Positions 11,310 through 20,049 of a stretch of 64,000 nt of DNA are shown here, in pieces (position 1 is the first letter of the stretch; each line of letters begins with the position of its first letter). Source of the DNA: JAEUMD01 sp036768475 (GTDB lineage Bacteria > Pseudomonadota > Alphaproteobacteria > Rhizobiales > Hyphomicrobiaceae); NCBI GenBank assembly GCA_036768475.1, contig DAIPMW010000012.1, positions 1-64,000 of the forward strand, given 5' to 3'. The notes beneath the pieces were generated by a model. The model made no database searches and was not told the origin of the DNA. It saw only the letters and a program-made list of their open reading frames with translations. A program made the translations under genes and the position numbers.

Positions 11310-11384
11310 GCGAATTCTGCTCCGTTGAGGGCCGGGGCGAAGCGCCCGGGCCAAGTTTCTCTCAAAGGTAGGATTTTAAGCCTG

Positions 11385-11411
11385 TTAGCACTTCAGGGAG
11401 AAGAGTGCCAA
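11385..11411 (-). promoter_or_regulatory. CIRCE element (HrcA operator)
   Basis: The inverted repeat TTAGCACTT-N9-GAGTGCCAA matches the CIRCE consensus TTAGCACTC-N9-GAGTGCTAA with one change per arm and the exact 9-base spacer. It lies 75 bases upstream of the groES start and just downstream of the predicted promoter, in the 5' untranslated region, where HrcA represses groESL. Confidence 0.92.
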
Positions 11412-11424
11412 CCAAGCTGCGGGA

Positions 11425-11453
11425 GAGATAAGGCGGGTGGGGAATCCTGTCAA
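11425..11453 (-). promoter_or_regulatory. groESL sigma70-like promoter
   Basis: On the minus strand a perfect -35 TTGACA (11448-11453) is separated by 17 bases from TATCTC (11425-11430). The expected transcription start, near 11418, places the CIRCE element in the first 35 bases of the transcript. Confidence 0.7.
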
Positions 11454-11683
11454 GGGACCTGGTCAGCGATCGCCGGTGCGCAATTTATGCTGCGCCGCAA
11501 TATTCGCCCAAGGCAGACAGAGGCGAACAACTCCGAGCAAGCGCTGTCGTGCAACCTGGAAAGGTCAGCAATCGGACCAAGGCGCGGGCAAGCAGCGTGT
11601 GATTGCGCACGAGCAGCAGGCTCCGCAGTCCGACAAGCTGCACAACGGAAACGGCTGTCGTGCGAGCTTACGCAATCTCAAAT

Positions 11684-11697
11684 TTGATTTAGATCAA
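11684..11697 (+). promoter_or_regulatory. FNR/FixK box upstream of ppk2
   Basis: TTGATTTAGATCAA is a perfect match to the FNR/FixK-type consensus TTGAT-N4-ATCAA. A -10-like CACAAT at 11719-11724 would start transcription near 11731, putting the box centre about 41 bases upstream, the class II activator position. This predicts oxygen-limited activation of the PPK2 gene. Confidence 0.7.
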
Positions 11698-11832
11698 TCT
11701 GGGTGCGGAACCCTCTGTCACAATTCTGTTGCACGACGAGAGACGTGGCGGACATTGCGGAGGACGGCGCCAGTCGGGTCCGCGATGGTTCACCGCCGCG
11801 CGAAAAACGAATGCTTGAGAGGTAACCACGGC

Positions 11833-12855
11833 ATGTCAGCACCTCAGAAGCACAAGCCTGCTTCGGCCGACGACACAGCCACGCCCGCCGCTACCGCTCA
11901 AAGCGCCGGGCCAGCCCAGAGCAACGGGGCGGCCATCGATGTCGCCGAGACGTCTGAAGGGAATGCGCGCCACCTTATTGCGGAGATGCGCCACAATCCG
12001 GAAGCGATCCGCCATGCCTTCGAGACGGGCGAATATCCCTACCAGACCAAGATGCGGACCAGGGAGTATGAGGAGCACCTGGAAGCGCTCCAGACCGAGC
12101 TCCTCAAGGTGCAGGCCTGGGTGAAGGAGACCGGCGAGCGCATCGTCATGATCTTCGAGGGGCGCGATGCAGCCGGCAAGGGCGGTACGATCAAGCGCTT
12201 TACGGAGCACCTCAATCCCCGCGGTGCCAGGATTATTGCGCTGGAGAAGCCATCCGAGCGCGAAAAGTCCCAGTGGTACTTCCAGCGCTACATCACACAT
12301 CTGCCGTCGGCCGGCGAGATCCTGTTCTTCGACCGCTCATGGTACAACCGCGCCGGTGTCGAACGCGTCATGAACTTCTGCACGGCCAACGAATACCTGG
12401 AGTTTATGCGCGAGTGCCCTGAAATCGAGCGCATGCTCGTCCGCTCCGGCATCCGTCTTTACAAATATTGGTTCTCGGTGACGCGCGAGGAGCAGGCGCG
12501 CCGATTCGCATCGCGTGAGCACGATCCATTGAAGCAATGGAAACTATCGCCGATCGATAAGGCCTCGCTCGACAAGTGGGACGCCTATACGGAAGCCAAG
12601 GAGGCGATGTTCTTCTACACCGACACCGCCGATGCGCCGTGGACCATCGTCAAGTCGGACGACAAGAAGCGCGCGCGGTTGAACTGCATGCAGCACTTCC
12701 TCTCCACAATCGAATATCCCAACAAGAACCATCGCGTGGTGCGCGGGCCGGATCCGCTGATCGTTGGCTCCTCCGCTCACGTCATCGGTCGCGATGAGCA
12801 CATCCTCGGCAAAACCCTGCCGCCGGAGAAGCGCCGCGGGAACGTCAAGAGTTGA
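11833..12855 (+). CDS. ppk2: Polyphosphate kinase 2 (PPK2 family)
   Basis: PPK2-family enzyme using polyphosphate to phosphorylate nucleoside di- or monophosphates (or the reverse). Walker A is GRDAAGKGGT at residues 110-119, the lid/basic segment follows (KRFTEHLNPRGAR), and Walker B FFDRSWYNR is near 165-173; all are PPK2 hallmarks. The 340-residue protein has a disordered Ala/Pro-rich N-terminus of about 45 residues. The ATG at 11833 was chosen; the frame is open from 11437 but that region is the promoter. It is a single gene, convergent with an SDR across a hairpin-forming repeat. Nucleotide preference cannot be read from the sequence. A perfect FNR/FixK box lies upstream. Confidence 0.93.
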   Translation: MSAPQKHKPASADDTATPAATAQSAGPAQSNGAAIDVAETSEGNARHLIAEMRHNPEAIRHAFETGEYPYQTKMRTREYEEHLEALQTELLKVQAWVKETGERIVMIFEGRDAAGKGGTIKRFTEHLNPRGARIIALEKPSEREKSQWYFQRYITHLPSAGEILFFDRSWYNRAGVERVMNFCTANEYLEFMRECPEIERMLVRSGIRLYKYWFSVTREEQARRFASREHDPLKQWKLSPIDKASLDKWDAYTEAKEAMFFYTDTADAPWTIVKSDDKKRARLNCMQHFLSTIEYPNKNHRVVRGPDPLIVGSSAHVIGRDEHILGKTLPPEKRRGNVKS

Positions 12856-12890
12856 CACGCGCGCCGGGCGGTGCCTGAGGTCAAGCGCAT

Positions 12891-13017
12891 TAGAGCCTGT
12901 TTAGTTGAGATGGAAGCGCGACTACTTCCGTCGAAGCCGTGATTGAGGCTCTCAAACAAAGAGATAGAGCAGGCCACAATGGCCTGAGGTGGTTCAATCA
13001 AAACCTGACCTGCTCTA
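12891..13017. repeat. Dispersed intergenic repeat with nested hairpins
   Basis: The left part (12891-12944) is, in reverse complement, about 46 of 54 bases identical to 45071-45124. The right part holds a tight hairpin (AGGCCA-CAA-TGGCCT, 12971-12985) inside an outer inverted repeat (TAGAGCAGG 12965-12973 with CCTGCTCTA 13009-13017). It fills the gap between convergent ppk2 and SDR genes and may serve as a bidirectional terminator. Confidence 0.75.
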
Positions 13018-13037
13018 ATCTAACCCGGTCTACGGGA

Positions 13038-13790
13038 TCAGCAGCCCGCATCCGAGATGCGTTCGGCATCGAACACGTGCCCGGTGAGCTGCCGGCCCTT
13101 ACGGCTGGCGAGATAGAGTGCCAACGCTGCGATGTCGGGGCCGCTGCTGAGGCATGCTCCACCGTTGGCGCAGTCCATCGCGCCGCGCGGACCGATTGCA
13201 TTGATGCGGATGGCTTGGTCCGCCCACTGGGTCGCCTCGCGGCGCGTGACGGTCGCCAGTGCGGTCCTCAGAATACCGACGAATGCCTGTTCCACATCCG
13301 TCACGGGCGGCGCCATCAAAACCACGTTGAGAATGAGGCCCTCAGTCAGCGTCAGGCGCATACGGTTTGCGATGACACGCGACATCAGCGTGGCGGCAAG
13401 CAGCTTTTGCGAAACGAGATCTTCGATCTGATCCAGGGTCGTGCGACCCGCGATGTCATCGCCGGTCACCTCGATGAGGTTTACCGCAATATCCAGTCCG
13501 CCGAACGTCTGAGCGGCGCCTTGTGCAAACCGTACGGCCGCATCGCCTTGACTGAGATCGGACGTAAATAACTGGGTCTCAGCGGCAGCTTCCGCCAGCA
13601 GCGTCATGAGGGCGTCGGTCTCAGGGCCTTCGGCATTTGTCTGCAGCACAAGCCTGCAGCGGTGATCGGCAAAACCGCGCGCAAGATCGACTCCCGCCGT
13701 GGGCGATAACCCGCTTATCAGCACCCGAGCACCGGCAAGCTCCGCATAAACGGGGACATTGGGTGCATGCGTGACAAGACTCATGAACAT
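13038..13790 (-). CDS. SDR-fold protein, catalytically degenerate
   Basis: A 250-residue short-chain dehydrogenase/reductase-fold protein. The order of segments fits the family: a glycine-rich turn (ISGLSPTAG, about residue 29), a DLSQ segment in place of the usual adenine-binding D, and a late INAIGPRGAMD resembling the INaIaPG motif. However, the NNAG motif reads NLIE and no YxxxK catalytic pair is found; the aligned stretch AFVGILRTAL has neither residue. It is probably not an active oxidoreductase, or uses unusual chemistry. The ATG at 13790 is used (13784 possible). It diverges from the aminotransferase gene. Confidence 0.75.
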   Translation of the reverse strand: MFMSLVTHAPNVPVYAELAGARVLISGLSPTAGVDLARGFADHRCRLVLQTNAEGPETDALMTLLAEAAAETQLFTSDLSQGDAAVRFAQGAAQTFGGLDIAVNLIEVTGDDIAGRTTLDQIEDLVSQKLLAATLMSRVIANRMRLTLTEGLILNVVLMAPPVTDVEQAFVGILRTALATVTRREATQWADQAIRINAIGPRGAMDCANGGACLSSGPDIAALALYLASRKGRQLTGHVFDAERISDAGC

Positions 13791-14057
13791 CGGGCTCTCT
13801 CCTTATGCATACGCCAGGACTAGAGGATGGCGCCCGGCCGACACATTACCATGCCGATTCGCCTAACGAGACCTAAACAAGCCTTAGATGGGGGTCATGC
13901 CGCGGCAGTGTTGCGGCCAAACCGCGGCACACGTCAAAAAACGATCGTCATCCACCGGTAGCTATGCTTATCCACAGTCATGGCCGTGCATATACGAGCC
14001 TCTGCAAAACCGTTGCCGGACATCTCAGGCGCCGGGTTCGGACAAGGAGTTGCCCCC

Positions 14058-15422
14058 ATGACGGACACGCCCGTCACGAACACGCCCATGACGAAAACAG
14101 CGACCCCCGTGCAGGCGAATTCGCTTGAGGCATACTGGATGCCCTTTACCGCCAATCGGGCCTTCAAGGCGCGTCCGCGCCTGTTCGTCGGAGCCGAAGG
14201 CATGCACTATCTGACCGGCGACGGCCGCCGCGTGATCGACGCCACCTCCGGCCTTTATTGCGTCAATGCCGGCCACGCACATCCCCATATCGTGTCGGCA
14301 ATACGTGCCGCAGCCGGTAGACTTGATTATGCGCCCGCTTTCCAGTTCGGCCACCCTGACATCTTCGAGCTTTCGCATCGCCTGGTGATGATGGCGCCGG
14401 GCGACCTGGACCACGTCTTTTACGGCTGCTCGGGCAGTGAGGCGATCGACACGGCCCTGAAGATCGCGCTCTCCTATCACCGCCGCCGCGGGGAAGGGCA
14501 GCGCATCCGCTTCATTGGCCGCGAGCGCGGTTATCACGGTGTCGGTTTCGGCGGCATATCGGTCGGCGGCATGCCCGCCAACCGCAAGGTTTACGGCACT
14601 ATGCTGGGGGGCGTGGATCATCTGCCCACGACTTATGACCGCGACAAACAGGCTTTCTCGCGCGGTGAGCCGGATTGGGGCGCACATCTGGCCGACGAGC
14701 TGGAGCGCATCGTTGCCCTGCACGATCCGTCAAATATCGCCGCCGTCATCGTCGAGCCGGTGGCTGGCTCGACCGGTTGCCTGCCGCCTCCGAAGGGATA
14801 TCTCGAGCGGCTGCGCGCCATCACAGAGGCCCACGGCATCCTTCTCATTTTCGACGAGGTTATCACAGCATTCGGCCGCCTCGGTCACGCTTTTGCCTCG
14901 GACCGATACGGCATCGTTCCCGATATGATCGCATTCGCGAAGGGCGTGACGAATGGCGCCGTGCCGATGTCGGGCGTGCTCGTGCGCTCGGCGATCTACG
15001 AGGCCCACATGGAAGGGCCTGAGCATATGCCCGAGCTTTATCATGGTTTCACTTACACGGGGCATCCGCTGGCGACCGCCGCTGCACTGGCTTCGCTCGA
15101 TGTCTATCTGAGCGACGGCCTGTTTGAGCGCGCCGCTGCGCACGAGGGCCTTTTTGCCGACGCGATGCTTTCGTTGCGCTCGGCTCCGGGCGTGCTCGAC
15201 ATTCGGCCCATCGGCATGATGTGCGGCATAGATTTGGCCCCCGCGAAGGAGGGCGCAGGCACACGCGGCTTTGCGGTCATGGATCGTGCCTACCATGAGC
15301 AGGATCTCTATATCCGCGTCGGCGGCGACACGCTGATCGTGGCACCGCCGCTGATCGCAGGCCCCGACGATATCATTGCGATCCGCGACAAACTCGCCGT
15401 GCTGATCGGCCAAACGGCGTGA
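14058..15422 (+). CDS. Class III aminotransferase (omega-amino acid:pyruvate type)
   Basis: PLP-dependent aminotransferase of fold type I, class III, most like beta-alanine/omega-amino acid:pyruvate transaminases. Visible features are GCSGSEAIDTALK (phosphate-cup region), the cofactor aspartate in LIFDEVITAFGR, and the PLP lysine K295 in AFAKGVTNGAVP. The C-terminal segment includes RVGGDTLIVAPPL. The ATG at 14058 with AAGGAG 8 bases upstream is preferred to the earlier ATG at 13980; length is 454 residues. The first residues are a Thr/Pro-rich repetitive tail. The donor amine is not known. Confidence 0.9.
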   Translation: MTDTPVTNTPMTKTATPVQANSLEAYWMPFTANRAFKARPRLFVGAEGMHYLTGDGRRVIDATSGLYCVNAGHAHPHIVSAIRAAAGRLDYAPAFQFGHPDIFELSHRLVMMAPGDLDHVFYGCSGSEAIDTALKIALSYHRRRGEGQRIRFIGRERGYHGVGFGGISVGGMPANRKVYGTMLGGVDHLPTTYDRDKQAFSRGEPDWGAHLADELERIVALHDPSNIAAVIVEPVAGSTGCLPPPKGYLERLRAITEAHGILLIFDEVITAFGRLGHAFASDRYGIVPDMIAFAKGVTNGAVPMSGVLVRSAIYEAHMEGPEHMPELYHGFTYTGHPLATAAALASLDVYLSDGLFERAAAHEGLFADAMLSLRSAPGVLDIRPIGMMCGIDLAPAKEGAGTRGFAVMDRAYHEQDLYIRVGGDTLIVAPPLIAGPDDIIAIRDKLAVLIGQTA

Positions 15423-15763
15423 CGGGCGGTGCGTTTCAGCAACAACTCGACGCCGAGGCCGTCGCGGTTGCGGAAATCTGGTGAAAGCTCTGCCGCTTGC
15501 ATTGCCCACAGCCTCCGACCTCCGGACAGTTGAGGAAGGCGAATCGGGATCGGCACGGGGCGTGTTGCGCATACCGGGCATGGGGCTGGCTCTACGGTCG
15601 GCCCTGGCGACATCGCCGATGTAGCGTTTGTACATTCTCATTTGTGCAAGTCGAAGTGTGATGCGTTTCGCGGTGGCAACCGGAGCGGCGCACTCCCGCT
15701 TCGCGCAGTGCAACGCACGGCGGGTGTGCCGCAAAGAAGAGATTTTCTCGGGGTAGTTCAGGA
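15423..15763. other. Intergenic region, nothing recognised
   Basis: No gene, RNA structure or clear regulatory site was found. It presumably contains the promoter of the EAL-domain gene. Confidence 0.4.
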
Positions 15764-18220
15764 ATGGCGACCGACACCAGCAAAGCACGACGCAATCCAA
15801 AGAAGAGCCGCGCTGCGGACGGTTTCGTCATGATGGCGATGGCCGTTGTCACGCTGGCTTTGTGCATCGGGCTGGTTGCCCAGGTCGGGTTGAGTTTCTG
15901 GCTGGCAGTGACCGTATCGGCGGCTTTCTATATGGGACTGCTGACGTTGCACGCGCTGGTTCGCCGGCATGATCAGCTCGACGAGTTGCGCACCGAGGTC
16001 GATCGGCTGACGGGCGAGGTGGCGCGTCTGGGCCAGATGGGCGGACCGGTCGGCCGTACCCTCCAGCCCGCGATGGCCGCAGGAGCTTCCGGTCGCACCC
16101 CGCAGACTGCTGCTGCCTCGGTGGCGCCCCCTGTTCCGGCAACTGGGGCGGCTGCGCCCACCCCGCCTGCGGATCCGCTCGCGCGGGTCGCAGCGGCGAT
16201 GCCGGCGGCCGTAAAGGCGTCGAGCGAGACGCACAGGAGTAAGGGCGCAGATTCGTCACTCGCTCCAGGGGCCGAGGCGAAGTCCTTGGCCGCCCAGGGT
16301 GTAGATGACCTTGAGGCCGCGCTTTCCGGCGCGCCTGAGGCGCGCGACCCGGCGGCCGGGCAGATGCAGAAGATCGTCCGTGCCCCCCAGACGCTGGGAT
16401 CGCGACCGCCAACTGCGGACGAGCGAGGCACCGAGCAGGAATTGCTTGTTGGTAGCGTCACCGCGCAAGCGTCAGAGCCGGGAATGCGCGTGTCTGCGCC
16501 ACCGCTAGGCGTTGCCAAGCACACGCGTCGCCACATGGTCGCTGAAGCCCACTCAGAACAAACTCCGTTCGCAGAATCTCCTTTTGGCGCGGAGCGCGAG
16601 GACTTGCCGCCGCCGCCTCCCATGCGCACGGATACGAGCGCGCATGGGCCCGACACTAGGCGGTCACGCACCACGCAGACGGCAAAGGTCGGTGAGTCAG
16701 CGGAAAAACCGATGGATGTGGTCGCCGCGCAAATGTCCGGTGCAGCCTCGACGCTCTCTGGTGCCGAGCGGGAGTACGCCAGCGATGTGCCCGCCTTCGC
16801 TTCCGAGCCGTCTGCGACTGCCGCATGGGCCTATCGTCCGGGCGATGACGCCCGCCAGCCGGCCGTCTCGCCGAGCGAGTCCGATGTCGAGATGATCCAA
16901 GAACTCATCAAGAAGCTTGCCGATGAGGTCAACTCCGCCGACGCGCAGAAGCTTGCGTCGGGCCGCACACGCACGACCAACGATGACGAGGCGTTGGATC
17001 GCTCCGTCGGGGCCCTCCGGCAGGCTGCCCGCAACATGCAGGAGCCCCTGGCGACGGCGCGGGGCAGCCGCGCGACACATCGTGTCGCCGGACCGGAGGC
17101 CGCATCGGCTTCAGATGGGTACATGGTGGCTGGCACAACTCCAATGCAGCGGCCGCTTGGATACGCGAACAACCTTGTGCCGCCCACCCCCGAGACGTCT
17201 GCCGCGCCCGAGCTTGATGTCGAGGCGTTGATGCGCCGGGCTCAGCCCATTGCCACGATGACCAGCATGCCGCCGCCGCTCCCGGCAGCGCCTAACATCA
17301 TGGACAAACGCGCAGCGCCCGTTGAGCCCGGAGAAGACCCACCGCCTGTAGATGCAACCAAGGCATCCATCGCCGAGGACGTCGCCGACGATATCTGGAA
17401 TGCTATGAGCGAGGAAGTTCCGGTCGCCGAGCAATCCGCCCATGATGAGATCGGGGAGCGTGTCGCACGCATCGCCGATGCGCTCGAGGCTGGCAGGTTC
17501 GATGTGTTTCTGGAACCTATCCTCGATCTCGAGAAACAGCAGGCGCGCCATTTCGAAGTGTCTGTGTGTCTGCGCGACGAGAGCGGCGCGGAACTTTCGC
17601 CCGATGATCCAGCCGAAACGGAACGCCCCTCGGGCATCCTCCCGCTGCTCGATAGCGTCCGCCTGCAGCGCACCGCACACGTTGCCCGCCGGCTTGATGA
17701 GCGCAACAAGCAGGGCCACGTATTCTCCACGTTCTCGGGTCAGTCGCTAACCGCGGATGATTTCCTGTCGACGTTCGCTGAGACCTACGAAGCTCAGGTC
17801 CAACTTGCAGGCCAGCTCATCTTGACGTTCTCGCAGGCTGATGCCCGCCGCTTCCGCACGCCGCACTGGACCATGATCAACGAGATGCGTGACTTGGGCT
17901 TCGGCTTCGCATTGCGTGCCGTGACCGATCTCGACATGGACTTCGAGACGCTCGCCAAGTCCGGCTTCAAGTTCGTGAAGCTCGACGCCGAGGTATTCTT
18001 GTCCGGCCTGCCGGCCCCTGGCGCAATCGTACCCGCCGCCGACCTGTGCAAGCACCTTGAGGGCCTGGGGCTCATGCCGGTGGTCGAGGCGATCGACGAC
18101 GACGCCAAGCGCGAGCAGGTGTACGCCTACGGCGTGCGGCTCGGCCAGGGCCGGGTGTTCGGCGGTGCGCGGCAGATCAAGACGCCGGCGGCCTCGGGAG
18201 CGCGTCCGGCAGCGGCTTGA
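15764..18220 (+). CDS. Membrane-anchored degenerate EAL-domain protein
   Basis: An 818-residue protein with two N-terminal membrane segments (about residues 20-42 and 45-65) and a short coiled coil (about 68-88). A long low-complexity Pro/Ala/Thr/Ser-rich region (about 90-560) follows, then a C-terminal EAL-like domain (about 565-800). The signature EAL is replaced (FEVSVCLR), and the usual DDFGTG loop is AVTDLDM, although the late KLD is retained. It is therefore unlikely to hydrolyse c-di-GMP and may instead bind it or act as a scaffold. The HAD gene follows closely on the same strand, after 31 bases. Partners are unknown. Confidence 0.8.
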   Translation: MATDTSKARRNPKKSRAADGFVMMAMAVVTLALCIGLVAQVGLSFWLAVTVSAAFYMGLLTLHALVRRHDQLDELRTEVDRLTGEVARLGQMGGPVGRTLQPAMAAGASGRTPQTAAASVAPPVPATGAAAPTPPADPLARVAAAMPAAVKASSETHRSKGADSSLAPGAEAKSLAAQGVDDLEAALSGAPEARDPAAGQMQKIVRAPQTLGSRPPTADERGTEQELLVGSVTAQASEPGMRVSAPPLGVAKHTRRHMVAEAHSEQTPFAESPFGAEREDLPPPPPMRTDTSAHGPDTRRSRTTQTAKVGESAEKPMDVVAAQMSGAASTLSGAEREYASDVPAFASEPSATAAWAYRPGDDARQPAVSPSESDVEMIQELIKKLADEVNSADAQKLASGRTRTTNDDEALDRSVGALRQAARNMQEPLATARGSRATHRVAGPEAASASDGYMVAGTTPMQRPLGYANNLVPPTPETSAAPELDVEALMRRAQPIATMTSMPPPLPAAPNIMDKRAAPVEPGEDPPPVDATKASIAEDVADDIWNAMSEEVPVAEQSAHDEIGERVARIADALEAGRFDVFLEPILDLEKQQARHFEVSVCLRDESGAELSPDDPAETERPSGILPLLDSVRLQRTAHVARRLDERNKQGHVFSTFSGQSLTADDFLSTFAETYEAQVQLAGQLILTFSQADARRFRTPHWTMINEMRDLGFGFALRAVTDLDMDFETLAKSGFKFVKLDAEVFLSGLPAPGAIVPAADLCKHLEGLGLMPVVEAIDDDAKREQVYAYGVRLGQGRVFGGARQIKTPAASGARPAAA

Positions 18221-18251
18221 TTTTTTCTCAAGTCCGCGCCAGTGGGGAGCG

Positions 18252-19130
18252 ATGAAAAAAGCAAATCCCTCGTCTCCCGTCTTGGGCACCATCCCGCTCG
18301 TCTCATCCGTCGCCCCGCTTGCGGCGGCGACGGACGCGTGGCTGGTCGATATCTGGGGCGTCATGCACAACGGCGTGAGACCGTTCCTCGACGCCGTTCG
18401 TGCCTGCGCTACATTCCGGCGGATCGGCGGGACCGTGATGCTGCTGTCGAACGCGCCTCGGCCTGCGTCCAGCGTTGCGGAGCAATTGGACCGCATCGGC
18501 GTTCCGCAGAGCGCCTATGACGTGATCCTGACCTCCGGCGATGCGGCACGCGCGATGATCTCTGACTTGGCGGGGCGTCCGGTATTCCACCTCGGCCCGG
18601 ATCGCGATCGGCCGATCTTCGCAGGCTCTGACGTCATATGTACGCCGCTGCAGGACGCAGAGGTAATTGTCTGCACCGGCCTCTTCGATGACGAGACCGA
18701 GACGCCGGACGACTATCGCGAGATGTTGCAGGCCGCCCGCACGCGCGCCTTACCCATGATCTGTGCCAACCCGGACCTCAAGGTCGAGCGTGGCGGCAGG
18801 ATCATCTGGTGTGCGGGTGGCGTGGCTGCTCTTTACGAGACGCTCGGCGGCAATGTGAGTTACGCCGGCAAGCCCTTCGCGCCAATCTACAAGCTGGCTT
18901 TCGAGGAACTGGCGCGACTGCGCGGTGCCAAGGTCCCGCGCGAGCGCGTGCTGGTGATTGGCGACGGCGTGAAAACCGATATCGCCGGTGCGGGTGTCGC
19001 CGGTGTCCGCTCCGTCTTCATCGCCAGCGCAATCCACGTCGAAGGCAGATTGGACGCTAAAACGCTAGAGCTGCTCTTTGCCGACGCGCCTGCTCGCCCG
19101 GTCGCCGCGATGCCCGCGCTCGCCTGGTGA
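18252..19130 (+). CDS. HAD-superfamily class IIA hydrolase (TIGR01459-like)
   Basis: Predicted phosphatase of the HAD IIA subfamily (NagD-like), 292 residues. The nucleophile motif is DIWGVMHNG (about residue 34), motif II LLSNAPRP, and the C-terminal motif III/IV region is AGKPFAPIYK ... VLVIGDGVKTDIAGA. This arrangement, and the ending of about 290 residues, match the alphaproteobacterial TIGR01459 family, whose substrate is not firmly known. The ATG at 18252 has GGGGAG just upstream; the frame is open much earlier but overlaps the EAL gene. It may be co-transcribed with the EAL gene. Confidence 0.88.
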   Translation: MKKANPSSPVLGTIPLVSSVAPLAAATDAWLVDIWGVMHNGVRPFLDAVRACATFRRIGGTVMLLSNAPRPASSVAEQLDRIGVPQSAYDVILTSGDAARAMISDLAGRPVFHLGPDRDRPIFAGSDVICTPLQDAEVIVCTGLFDDETETPDDYREMLQAARTRALPMICANPDLKVERGGRIIWCAGGVAALYETLGGNVSYAGKPFAPIYKLAFEELARLRGAKVPRERVLVIGDGVKTDIAGAGVAGVRSVFIASAIHVEGRLDAKTLELLFADAPARPVAAMPALAW

Positions 19131-19165
19131 CTGCAGCGCTCAATCGGGCCGCTTTCGCACCGTTG

Positions 19166-19831
19166 TCAGGCAGCTGCTGCCGAACCGGTGACGCTGACGT
19201 CCACCGAGCGCGGTCTGCCCGACGAGGCGCCTTCCGCGTCATGCACGACGACGTCGAACCGGCACGATCGCTCCGGCCCCCCATCATGCACGAAAAGAAC
19301 CTTGTTCTGATTGAGATCGGCTTGCGTGAACGTGGTGACGGCGGTGTCGCGGGCTCCGTCGAGTGCGATATGGCCGCCGCGGATATTGGAAACCGTGTAG
19401 GTGAGTTCATCCGCGGTATTGTCGGGATCGATGGCGTCGATATCCTGTGTGGTGACGACCACATGCTGCCCCCGCTGCACCGAGACCGAGAAATCGCCGG
19501 TCAGCTCCGGCGGCACGTTCTTGACCTTCGCGGTGAGTTCACCTCCGGGCTCCAGCATCATGCGGCCATAGCGAACGTCGCCCATCACAGTTCCGGTCTT
19601 GCGGATCGTGACAAGGTTGCGGACTGCCACGTCGCCCTCGATCGAACCCTTGACCTCCAGGCTGTTTGTACGCAGCCGCCCCGACAGCTTCCCGCCCTCT
19701 TGAATGACCACTTCGTCGGCCATCACGTCGCCCTCGAGCGAGCCATGCACCTCTAGTCGTCGGCAGTTGCGGACGTCGGCGGCAAGTTCGGTATCGGCTG
19801 CAATGCGCAGCAATCCTTGGGTGGCAAGCAC
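19166..19831 (-). CDS. Bactofilin with C-terminal cadherin-like domain
   Basis: Residues 1-105 form a bactofilin-type right-handed beta-helix: short repeating units such as LEVHGSLEGDVMADEVVIQEG and LEVKGSIEGDV. Residues about 112-205 resemble a CSPG/cadherin-like repeat (Cadherin_3 type), with the typical order FSVSVQRGQ, DIDAIDPDNTADELTY, HIALDG and TTFTQADLNQNKVLFVHDG. Bactofilins are polymer-forming cytoskeletal proteins that guide cell shape and stalk or bud growth; the appended adhesive-type domain is unusual for a cytosolic protein, and no signal peptide is visible. The start is a GTG at 19831 with AAGGA about 10 bases upstream. It converges with the HAD gene. Confidence 0.8.
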   Translation of the reverse strand: MLATQGLLRIAADTELAADVRNCRRLEVHGSLEGDVMADEVVIQEGGKLSGRLRTNSLEVKGSIEGDVAVRNLVTIRKTGTVMGDVRYGRMMLEPGGELTAKVKNVPPELTGDFSVSVQRGQHVVVTTQDIDAIDPDNTADELTYTVSNIRGGHIALDGARDTAVTTFTQADLNQNKVLFVHDGGPERSCRFDVVVHDAEGASSGRPRSVDVSVTGSAAAA

Positions 19832-20049
19832 GGGTCATCATTCCTTCTCGTTGCGCGGCATCGCCACGTCGAAGAGCGAGGCGCCCGCCACGCCGCCACT
19901 CAATGAGCCCTCACCTTGCCCAACCGCAATGCAAGTAACGGGCGAAAGAATATTTACCCCGCATGCTGCCGGGCAAATACGACCGCATCGGGACCGCGAA
20001 CCGGCCCCCTGCGTAATGCGTTCTGGCCCGGCCGCATGGCTGCCGGGTT

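Noticed and set aside
11437..11832. N-terminal extension of the PPK2 frame
   Set aside because: The region contains the FNR/FixK box and promoter; the family match begins after the ATG at 11833.
13968..13976. Perfect DnaA box TTATCCACA upstream of the aminotransferase
   Set aside because: Single isolated box, no AT-rich unwinding region, cluster or origin-linked genes; a 9-mer can occur by chance.
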